A program made the position numbers and the translations under genes. A DNA stretch of 10,182 nt. It comes from Lysobacteraceae bacterium (GTDB lineage: Bacteria; Pseudomonadota; Gammaproteobacteria; Steroidobacterales; Steroidobacteraceae). This document shows positions 1 to 5,717 of this stretch, piece by piece. The stretch is from assembly GCA_012516015.1 (NCBI GenBank), contig JAAYXG010000134.1:1-10182 (forward strand). The letters run 5' to 3'. The notes beneath the pieces are model-generated. The model saw only the letters and a program-made list of their open reading frames with translations. It ran no database searches and had not been told where the DNA came from. Position 1 is the stretch's first letter, and every line of letters starts with the position of its first letter.

Positions 1-65
1 GTTGACGGTTGACGGCCAGAGGCGCGTCTTTTCTTGCCGTCGACAGTCAACAGTCAACAGTCAAC
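1..65. repeat. Heptamer repeat forming an imperfect inverted repeat
   Basis: Three exact tandem copies of AGTCAAC lie at 45-51, 52-58 and 59-65, preceded by a degenerate copy, CGTCGAC, at 38-44. On the other side, GTTGACG occurs twice (1-7 and 8-14); it is the reverse complement of CGTCAAC, so the two blocks face each other. Positions 1-16 can pair with 36-51, with one G-T wobble and one mismatch, leaving a loop of about 19 nt. The element may continue to the left of the window. It could be a dispersed intergenic repeat or a transcription terminator of the gene to the left. There is only a short T-rich stretch in the loop and no T-run after the stem, so a classical intrinsic terminator is not well supported. 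Confidence 0.7.
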
Positions 66-84
66 TCGATCGAGGCATCGCGTC

Positions 85-885
85 ATGACGTCCATTCCGC
101 AACGCCCCTCGCCGCGCGATTTCCGCAAGCGGCTGCTCGCTCGCGAATTCCTGATCGGCACGTTCTGCAAGACGCCCACGTCGCATGCGACGGAGATTCT
201 CGGCTCGATCGGCTATGACTTCGTGATGCTCGACGACGAGCATGCGCCGTGGACGAGGCAATCGCTCGAGGTCGGGTTTCTCGGCGCCCGCGCGTTCGGC
301 ATCGCGGGGCTCGTGCGGATCGCGCGGCCGGATGCGAACAGCATTCTCTCGGCGCTCGACGACGGCGCGATCGGCGTCATGGTTCCGCACGTCGCCTCCG
401 CCGAGAAGGCGCGCAACATTGCATCGTGGGCGCGCTACAAAGGCGGCACGCGCGGCTCGGGCATCGGTCGCGGCGGCGACTACGGCGGCCGGCCGATGCA
501 GATGCACTACGAGTCTTCCGATGCAACGACCACGGTGATCGCCATGATCGAGGATCGTGAAGCGATCGAGCATATCGATGAGATCGTCGCGGTCGAGGGC
601 ATCGACGGGTTCTTTCTCGGACGCGGCGATCTGGCTTTGTCGTTGAGCAATGCGTCCGGCCCCGTGCCGAGCGTCGAGGAAGCGGTGAGCCTCGTTGCCG
701 AGGCGGTGCTGAAGAGCGGCAAGGCACTGTGCGCCGTCACGCGCGACATGGCTTCGGACGATGCGAAGAAGATGATCGATCTCGGCGTCACGGTGCTGAT
801 GGTGGCGAGCGATCAGGGTTTCATGCGCTCGGGCGCGCTCGCACAACTCGATCATTTCAAGAAGCTGGTGACGCCGGAAACCTGA
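85..885 (+). CDS. HpcH/HpaI-family aldolase/lyase
   Basis: A 266-residue protein of the HpcH/HpaI (2-oxo acid aldolase / citrate lyase beta-like) family, which are class II metal-dependent enzymes that reversibly cleave hydroxy-oxo acids to pyruvate and an aldehyde or oxo acid. The active-site landmarks of HpaI are visible: LDDEHAPW with the catalytic His53, LVRIARPD with Arg78 that binds the oxo acid, IEDREA with metal ligand Glu156, and FLGRGDLA with metal ligand Asp182. The Gln two residues before the Glu in HpaI is Met154 here, so the specificity may differ. The length is normal for the family. I chose the ATG at 85, with GAGG at 72-75. An in-frame TTG at 34 would run translation through the heptamer repeat and is unlikely. 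The gene converges on the amidohydrolase-like gene. The family is clear; the substrate is unknown. Confidence 0.9.
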   Translation: MTSIPQRPSPRDFRKRLLAREFLIGTFCKTPTSHATEILGSIGYDFVMLDDEHAPWTRQSLEVGFLGARAFGIAGLVRIARPDANSILSALDDGAIGVMVPHVASAEKARNIASWARYKGGTRGSGIGRGGDYGGRPMQMHYESSDATTTVIAMIEDREAIEHIDEIVAVEGIDGFFLGRGDLALSLSNASGPVPSVEEAVSLVAEAVLKSGKALCAVTRDMASDDAKKMIDLGVTVLMVASDQGFMRSGALAQLDHFKKLVTPET

Positions 886-906
886 GGAGATCCTCGATCG
901 TCGGGG

Positions 907-959
907 GATACGAACGATGCCTTTTGTCGCCCGCGAGCTCGATTGAGCCTGTTCGTATC
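907..959. terminator. Candidate bidirectional terminator between convergent genes
   Basis: A perfect 9-bp inverted repeat, GATACGAAC at 907-915 and GTTCGTATC at 951-959, sits in the 72-bp gap between two convergent genes. The right arm overlaps the stop codon of the minus-strand gene (958-960). The loop is 35 nt and contains a smaller palindrome, CGAGCTCG, at 934-941. The position suits shared termination, but the loop is long and no T-run follows, so Rho-independent termination is not proven. It could also be an mRNA 3'-end protecting structure. Confidence 0.4.
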
Positions 960-1902
960 AGATGCCCAGCAGCTCGAGCGGATTGCGGGAGATCATCTTG
1001 TGGATGTCTTCATCCGAGTAGCCCAGGTTCATGCAGATCCTGATCACGTTGCGGAAGCCGACGACCGGATGGTCGGCGCCTTGCTGACCGAGGTCCGACG
1101 CGAGAATGGTTCGGTCCACCGTGCCCGCCTTGATGAGCTTGTCCAATTCTTCGGGCGGAAACGGATCACGCTTGCGTCTCGGAACCGGGATGAACATGCA
1201 CAACGAGTGCTCGATGTAGGCGCCCATCGACACGAGCTCTTTGATGTCATCGTACGAGGCGCCGACGACGAAGCTCGGGTGATTGACGAGCAGCCGCTTA
1301 ACGCCGCGCTTCTTCGCCTCCTCGAACACCGGGAAGATTTCCGAGATGTGGCAGTGGCCGCCGGCGAGGATCACATCGTTCTGCGCGATGAGATCGAGGA
1401 TTTCCTTGACGTCGTCTCTGACGTTGCCGTTGCCATCGAGCGGCGAGAGCTGATCGATCGGCAGCAGTTTCTTCTTCGTGCGCGGGAAGCCGACCTTGAG
1501 TCCGAAGGGGGATTCGCAATGGTTCTTCGAAGAGAACGTCGGGAGCCACACGAGCTTCGCGCCGAGCGCGATGCCGTGATCGACCGCGTGCTTGTTGAAG
1601 CCGCCCAGCGCGTTGTTGAGCGGCACGCCGGAGAACATCTTGACGTTGAGATGCGCATAGGCCTGGTTGAGCATCTCGGTAATGGGCGTCGCCGAGTAGT
1701 AGTGGTCCTTGATCAGCATCGCGCGGAAGCCCGCGGCGGCGGCTTCTTGCATGGCCTCGATGTGATTGATGTCCCGAGCCATGACGGACGGGCCGGAATG
1801 ACAATGCATGTCCACGGCCCCCACGAGCAGGCGGGAGATACGATCCTCGATCTCCTGATCGGTATTTCCCGGTGTGCTTCCGGGGTTCAGGTTCGCGGCC
1901 AT
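958..1902 (-). CDS. DUF6282-type protein, amidohydrolase superfamily
   Basis: A 314-residue protein resembling the DUF6282 group of the amidohydrolase (metal-dependent hydrolase TIM-barrel) superfamily. Its metal-site motifs appear in the usual order: DMHCH with His33 and His35 after the first strand, IKDHY with Lys65 (a possible bridging carboxylated lysine), GGHCH with His183 and His185, VNHPS with His208, and ASDLGQQG with Asp270 near the C-terminus. This is consistent with a cytoplasmic hydrolase or decarboxylase-type enzyme using one or two divalent metals. There is no signal peptide. An ATG 15 nt upstream (1917) is in frame, but GAGGTG lies 5 nt before the ATG at 1902, so the shorter start is preferred. 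The gene is divergent from the LysR regulator and shares its promoter region, so it is a likely target. The reaction is not known for this family; hydrolysis of an amide or lactone-type intermediate is an inference. Confidence 0.8.
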   Translation of the reverse strand: MAANLNPGSTPGNTDQEIEDRISRLLVGAVDMHCHSGPSVMARDINHIEAMQEAAAAGFRAMLIKDHYYSATPITEMLNQAYAHLNVKMFSGVPLNNALGGFNKHAVDHGIALGAKLVWLPTFSSKNHCESPFGLKVGFPRTKKKLLPIDQLSPLDGNGNVRDDVKEILDLIAQNDVILAGGHCHISEIFPVFEEAKKRGVKRLLVNHPSFVVGASYDDIKELVSMGAYIEHSLCMFIPVPRRKRDPFPPEELDKLIKAGTVDRTILASDLGQQGADHPVVGFRNVIRICMNLGYSDEDIHKMISRNPLELLGI

Positions 1903-1907
1903 AAAGG

Positions 1908-1913
1908 CACCTC
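1908..1913 (-). promoter_or_regulatory. Ribosome binding site deciding the amidohydrolase-like start
   Basis: Read on the minus strand this is GAGGTG, placed 5 nt before the ATG at 1902. No comparable site precedes the in-frame ATG at 1917, so it supports the shorter protein. Confidence 0.6.
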
Positions 1914-1921
1914 GCATGCTA

Positions 1922-1948
1922 CCGGTGCTCGATTCTGGTCAGCACCGG
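1922..1948. promoter_or_regulatory. Probable LysR-type operator (T-N11-A palindrome)
   Basis: CCGGTGCT at 1922-1929 and AGCACCGG at 1941-1948 are perfect reverse complements separated by 11 nt. The inner bases give T-N11-A, the classical LysR-type recognition geometry. The site lies in the 101-bp divergent gap, 20 nt upstream of the amidohydrolase-like start codon and 55 nt upstream of the LysR start codon. This position fits autoregulation together with control of the divergent gene. I did not find a convincing second copy before the operon at 3138. Confidence 0.7.
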
Positions 1949-1968
1949 CCCTCACTGTCCAATAGCCC

Positions 1969-1981
1969 ACCCGATACGGGT
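1969..1981. promoter_or_regulatory. Short palindrome, possible second operator half
   Basis: ACCCG at 1969-1973 and CGGGT at 1977-1981 are perfect reverse complements around ATA. The site lies 22 nt before the LysR start codon and about 20 nt from the larger palindrome. LysR-type promoters often carry a second, weaker activation site, but this element is short and has a different sequence, so the assignment is tentative. Confidence 0.3.
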
Positions 1982-2003
1982 CATAACCAAAGGATGTGAC
2001 TTC

Positions 2004-3029
2004 ATGGATTTCGCGCAGCTCAAACGCTTCATTGCCGTGGTCGAGGGCGGCAGTCTCGGCAAGGCGGCCGAGGCGCTCAGCCTGTCGCAGCCGGGGTTGA
2101 GCAAGAGCATCCAGCAGCTCGAAGCGTACTTCGGAGAGCCGCTGCTCTATCGCGGCACGAAGGGCGTTACGACGACCGAGCTCGGCAAAGCGGTTTATCG
2201 CCGCGCGAAGCGCGTCCTCGCGGAATGGCATCAGCTCGAGAACGAGCGCGCCGCCATTTCGGGCGGCTTCACCGGTCACGTCACGGTAGGCGTCGCACGC
2301 GGAACGGGCTTTCTCGGGAGAGTGATTCCCGCCGCCAACGCCAAGTTGTCTCAGAGCCGCTATTCCGTGCGACTCACCGTGGTGAGCGGGGTGGCCGAGG
2401 AGCTCGTGCCCGCGCTGCAGCTCGGCGAGCTGGATTTCGCCATCGCACCGTTGGATGCGATCGTGGGTAAGCCGGATCTGGTGGGGGAGGCGCTGTTCTA
2501 TGACCGCTGCGGCCTGTTCGTCGATGTGAACCATCCGCTCGCTCGCGTCGGTTCGGTCAGTATCGAGCAGCTCACGAAGTACAGTTGGCTCTACTCCGCC
2601 GACGTCATTTCTTATTACAACGCGCTGTGCGCGCTCGCGCACAGCCGAGGCGTGCAACCGCGCGCCACGACCATTACGAGCAACTCGGTGGTGTATCTGA
2701 ACGCCGCCACGATCGGCAGCGAGTTCATCGGCATCTTGTCGATGGACTCGGTCGAGGATCACGTGATCGCCGGAAAGCTGTTAGAGATCGTGCTGAAGCC
2801 GTCGCAGCGAGCCCAGGTCGCGACGGCTGCGGTCGAGCGGCCTGTGGGTTTCTTGATGCGCGCCGACGCGCATTTGTCGCAGCTCGCGCGCGTGCTCCAG
2901 AAGGAGATCTATGAGCTCAGTCCGACGCTCGGATATCCGCTGCTGCCGCGGCGTACGCAGAACGCGAGCGAGAAGAAACGAAGCAAGAAGAAAACGAAGC
3001 AAGGCTCCGGTAAACGCTCAAAGGGATAA
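2004..3029 (+). CDS. LysR-type transcriptional regulator
   Basis: A 341-residue LysR-family regulator. Residues 1-60 form the winged helix-turn-helix, starting MDFAQLKRFIAVVEGGSLGKA and continuing through AAEALSLSQPGLSKSIQQLE. A linker helix follows, then a periplasmic-binding-protein-like effector domain at about residues 90-300, with the usual GELDFAIAP and NHPLARVG landmarks. The last 23 or so residues (from about 317) are very rich in Lys, Arg and Ser, an unusual extension beyond the normal end near residue 310. The start has AGGA at 1991-1994. The gene is divergent from the amidohydrolase-like gene across a T-N11-A palindrome and sits 108 bp upstream of the seven-gene operon on the same strand. 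It is a likely regulator of one or both, probably responding to a pathway metabolite. The family is certain; the inducer is unknown. Confidence 0.93.
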   Translation: MDFAQLKRFIAVVEGGSLGKAAEALSLSQPGLSKSIQQLEAYFGEPLLYRGTKGVTTTELGKAVYRRAKRVLAEWHQLENERAAISGGFTGHVTVGVARGTGFLGRVIPAANAKLSQSRYSVRLTVVSGVAEELVPALQLGELDFAIAPLDAIVGKPDLVGEALFYDRCGLFVDVNHPLARVGSVSIEQLTKYSWLYSADVISYYNALCALAHSRGVQPRATTITSNSVVYLNAATIGSEFIGILSMDSVEDHVIAGKLLEIVLKPSQRAQVATAAVERPVGFLMRADAHLSQLARVLQKEIYELSPTLGYPLLPRRTQNASEKKRSKKKTKQGSGKRSKG

Positions 3030-3125
3030 CGATCGGCTATGGGTTGTTGAGCAAGGGCTAATGGACGGCATGTGCTCGTGCCCCGACAATGCTTCTCGTC
3101 AATCGCAGCGCCGCGTCATGCGGTC

Positions 3126-3134
3126 AGGAAGAGG
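3126..3134 (+). promoter_or_regulatory. Purine-rich ribosome binding site before a GTG start
   Basis: The purine run AGGAAGAGG precedes the GTG at 3138 and fixes the start of small subunit 1. An upstream ATG (3072) is in frame, but its extra 22 residues do not resemble the family and no comparable site precedes it. Confidence 0.55.
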
Positions 3135-3137
3135 AAC

Positions 3138-3671
3138 GTGTCGACGAACTGGGTTTTTCAGGGGCGTTGCTGGAAATTCGGCGACAACATCCCCACCGAT
3201 GCACTGGCGCCGACGCACGTCATGTTCAAGACGCCGCAGGAAATGGCGGCGTCCGTACTCGAGACCGTCAACCCGGAATTTCCAAAGAAGGTCCGTCCGG
3301 GCGACATCCTGGTTGCAGGGCGCAACTTCGGTTGCTCCTCCGGGCGCGCACTCGCCACCAAGGCGCTCGCGGCCACGAAGATCGGCGCGGTCGTTGCCGA
3401 GCAGTTCTCCCGCACGTTCTATCGCAATTGTCTGGAGATCGGTTTGCCGCTCATGGAAGCGCGCGGCGTACACGCCTTGGTCAACGACGGCGATGAAGTG
3501 CGCGTCGACATCAAGGCGGCAACGCTCGAGAACCTCACCACGGGCAAGTCCATCCAAGGTACGCCCCCGTCGCCGTTTCTGCTGAAGATGTTGGAAGCGG
3601 GCGGACTCATTCCGCTGCTGAAGTCAGGCAAGTTTGCGGCGGGCGATTTTGCTGGCGCGGCGAGACGGTGA
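3138..3671 (+). CDS. LeuD/aconitase-like small subunit 1 (altered motif)
   Basis: A 177-residue swivel-domain protein of the LeuD / aconitase small-subunit family, which normally pairs with a LeuC-like [4Fe-4S] subunit to catalyse reversible (de)hydration of a hydroxy acid. Family landmarks are KFGDNIPTD (residues 13-21), AGRNFGCSSGR (60-70) and SRTFYRN (91-97). The active-site motif, usually SRE followed by His or Gln and Ala, reads GRALA here: Arg70 is kept but the Glu is Ala71. The companion small subunit 2 keeps REQA, so this copy is the divergent one. The GTG start is chosen from the ribosome binding site and because the family begins just before the FGDN motif. It is the first gene of the apparent operon, 108 bp after the LysR gene and 7 bp before M24-like A. 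Its likely partner is the cluster-less large subunit 1, which is an inference. Confidence 0.88.
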   Translation: MSTNWVFQGRCWKFGDNIPTDALAPTHVMFKTPQEMAASVLETVNPEFPKKVRPGDILVAGRNFGCSSGRALATKALAATKIGAVVAEQFSRTFYRNCLEIGLPLMEARGVHALVNDGDEVRVDIKAATLENLTTGKSIQGTPPSPFLLKMLEAGGLIPLLKSGKFAAGDFAGAARR

Positions 3672-3678
3672 GCGGCCC

Positions 3679-4782
3679 ATGCTGAAGTTGAACCCACAAC
3701 GCAAGGCAGAGTTTCTCGAGCTGATGGCGGCGCGCGGCTGGGACATGCTGCTGTTCTACGGCGATACGTGGCGCAAGGATCATTTTCGCTGTCTCGTGAG
3801 CGTGTGCTTCACGGGTCCGCAAGCGGTCGCGTTGCTGACGAAGGAAGGCGAGGTACGCGCCGTCGTGACGCATCCCTGGGACGTCGAGCCCGTGAAGGCT
3901 GGAACGGGCGGTGCCGTGACGTACGTGCCGCGTCTCATCGAGGGATTGAAGACGCTGTTGCGCGATGCCGGTAAAGCGCTCGTTGCCGTCAATGGGCTCG
4001 AGCAGATGGAAGCGCGCTTTGCGCGCGTCGTAGCAGAGCTTTCCGGCGCGGCACCCGTTTCGGCGACGAAGGACGTCGAGGAGATCCGCCGCGTCAAGAC
4101 ACCGGAGGAAATCGAGGTGATCCGCAAGGCTGCGGAGCTCGCCGACCGCGGCTACCAACACTTCGTGAGCGTCGCTCGCGAAGGCATGACGGAGTACGAG
4201 CTCGTCGCGGAAGTAGAAGGCTTCGTCAAGGCGCACGGCGCCGAGGACAACTTCATGTTGGTCGCCTCGGGAGGCACCGAGGTGACGGGAATGAAACCGC
4301 CGACGGCACGCAAGCTGCGCACGGGCGATTCGGTGATCACCGAGCTCACGCCGCAGATCGACGGCTACTACGCGCAGATCTGCCGCACGCTCGTCATCGG
4401 ACCGCCTTCCGAAAAGCAACTTCAGTCGTACGCCATTTTCGCGGAAGCACAGCAGGCCGCGCAGGACTTGCTGCGCCCCGGCGTCGATATCTCCGATGTG
4501 GCGCGCGTGCAGAACGATGTCTTCCGCAAGCACGGCTTCGGCGAATACACCGGACCGCAGTACACGCGCGTGCGCGGCCACAATTTGGGGCTGTACCCGG
4601 ATGAGCTGCCGCACGTGCTCGAGAGCACGCACTACACGTGCAAGAAGGACATGGTGATCATCTGTCACCCCAATACTTACTTGCCGCTTTCGGGATACAT
4701 GGTGTTCGGCGACACGCTGCTGGTGACCGAAACGGGTTGTGTGTCGCTGAATCAAACCGAGAGGAGGCTGTTCCAGGTATGA
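3679..4782 (+). CDS. M24-family protein A with non-canonical metal ligands
   Basis: A 367-residue creatinase/aminopeptidase-P-fold (M24) protein with an N-terminal creatinase-like domain (about 1-135) and a C-terminal pita-bread domain (about 140-367). Canonical M24 metallopeptidases bind two metals with Asp, Asp, His, Glu, Glu. Here the first Asp is Glu222 (in VITELTPQ), the second is Gln233 (in YYAQICRT), the His is kept as His301 (in RGHNLGLYPDE), the first Glu is His330 (in VIICHPN), and the last lies in FGDTLLVTETG, where the expected Glu is Gly344. A dinuclear peptidase centre is therefore unlikely; a metal-free hydrolase like creatinase, or an altered metal site, is possible. Creatinase's catalytic His region has no His here (Met205-Lys206). 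The ATG at 3679 is preferred over an in-frame upstream start that would overlap small subunit 1. Its stop overlaps the next start (ATGA). Confidence 0.85.
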   Translation: MLKLNPQRKAEFLELMAARGWDMLLFYGDTWRKDHFRCLVSVCFTGPQAVALLTKEGEVRAVVTHPWDVEPVKAGTGGAVTYVPRLIEGLKTLLRDAGKALVAVNGLEQMEARFARVVAELSGAAPVSATKDVEEIRRVKTPEEIEVIRKAAELADRGYQHFVSVAREGMTEYELVAEVEGFVKAHGAEDNFMLVASGGTEVTGMKPPTARKLRTGDSVITELTPQIDGYYAQICRTLVIGPPSEKQLQSYAIFAEAQQAAQDLLRPGVDISDVARVQNDVFRKHGFGEYTGPQYTRVRGHNLGLYPDELPHVLESTHYTCKKDMVIICHPNTYLPLSGYMVFGDTLLVTETGCVSLNQTERRLFQV

Positions 4783-5717
4783 AAAGAGGACTCGTCAGCT
4801 GGGACAAGATCAACGAGCTGCCGCCGGAGGAGTTCGCGGCGCGGCTCGCTGCAGTTCACGCCGTGGCGCGCGAGAAGGGCGTCGACGCGGTCGTCGTGTA
4901 CTCAGACGTATGGCGCTCGAACGACGCGCGCTATCTCTCGAACTTCATGCCTTACTGGAATCGGGCGTTCGTCGTCGTGACGCCCGATGAGAACCCCATT
5001 CTGCTGTGCGCGCTGTCGCCGCGGGTGTATCCATGGATCAAGACAGTGACCATGCACGAGACCATCATCGCAAGCTCGAGCCCGCCGGCGACGCTCTTCA
5101 AGCTTTGCGCCGAGCGCGGCTGGACGCGCGTGGGCGTGTGCGATCTCGACGGCCTGCCCGAGGACCTGCATGCCGAGTTGACGGCGGGTGCGCTCGAGCT
5201 GGTCGATATCTCCCGCAGTGAGATTCGTCCCGCGCCCGTCGAGAGCGAGGTGCGAATGCACGCACGTGCTGCTCGAATGGCGCGCGAGGTGCTCGAGCAG
5301 GAGCTCGCTAGCGGAGGAGCGAAGACGGATCACGAGCTCACCGGGCGATTGGAGCGAGTGTTGCGTCGCGCGGGCGCGGAGGACGTGGTCGTTCTGGTTT
5401 CCGATGGCGAAGGTCCGCCCATTCCAGCGGAGGGCCGTCCGGTCGGCCCGCACACGTCGGTCGTGGTCGCGAACGAGTACAACGGCCACTGGGCAAAGGT
5501 CACGCGCAACTTCGCGGGTGTGACATCGGGATTCGATCCGCGCGATGGCGTGACTCAGTTGCGCGAGATTCTTTCGGGGCCGTACTCGTGGGAGAGCATT
5601 GCCGACACGAAGGCCGACGCCGTCGTTTCGCTGCAATTGCAGATCCCCGCGAACGGTCGACAGTACTACTACGGCGATACTTGTCTGCAGAGTCGGGAAG
5701 GATTGCGCGTTCTATGA
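4779..5717 (+). CDS. M24-like protein B, strongly degenerate paralogue
   Basis: A 312-residue protein with the same layout as M24-like A. The N-terminal creatinase-like domain (about 1-145) includes VVYSDVWRSNDARYLSNF, which parallels the FYGDTWRKDHFRCL region of A. A shortened pita-bread domain (about 155-312) follows. The strand pair carrying the two metal Asp residues in active M24 enzymes reads as Val229 and Lys240 (in GHWAKVTRNF). The GHxxG, Glu and final Glu motifs are not recognisable, and the protein is about 55 residues shorter than A. It is most likely a non-catalytic partner or an enzyme with a new chemistry. M24 proteins commonly form dimers, so an A-B heterodimer is plausible (inference). 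It overlaps A by 4 bp (ATGA) and large subunit 1 by 4 bp. A GGAGG precedes the start. The reading frame is intact and codon usage matches its neighbours, which argues against a decaying pseudogene. Confidence 0.75.
   Translation: MKRGLVSWDKINELPPEEFAARLAAVHAVAREKGVDAVVVYSDVWRSNDARYLSNFMPYWNRAFVVVTPDENPILLCALSPRVYPWIKTVTMHETIIASSSPPATLFKLCAERGWTRVGVCDLDGLPEDLHAELTAGALELVDISRSEIRPAPVESEVRMHARAARMAREVLEQELASGGAKTDHELTGRLERVLRRAGAEDVVVLVSDGEGPPIPAEGRPVGPHTSVVVANEYNGHWAKVTRNFAGVTSGFDPRDGVTQLREILSGPYSWESIADTKADAVVSLQLQIPANGRQYYYGDTCLQSREGLRVL

Noticed and set aside
1..65. CRISPR-like array
   Set aside because: The units are 7 bp, directly adjacent and without spacers.
34..84. TTG start for the aldolase gene
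   Set aside because: It would translate the heptamer repeat into an extension not seen in HpcH/HpaI proteins; the ATG at 85 has a reasonable ribosome binding site.
943..1965. Long plus-strand open frame opposite the amidohydrolase-like gene
   Set aside because: It is the antisense shadow of a gene with clear metal-site motifs; its translation is rich in Arg, Glu and Val with no recognisable domain.
1887..2762. Long minus-strand open frame across the LysR gene
   Set aside because: It runs through the divergent promoter and is antisense to an unmistakable LysR protein; its composition is typical of high-GC shadow frames.
3030..3137. Dedicated promoter or terminator between LysR and the operon
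   Set aside because: I could not place a convincing -35/-10 pair. A short GGCATG/CGTGCC stem at 3067-3082 has a wobble pair and no T-run. Read-through from the LysR gene remains possible.
3607..4755. 382-residue minus-strand open frame opposite M24A
   Set aside because: Similar length to the real gene, but it has no family motifs, while the plus strand shows the M24 fold and operon spacing.
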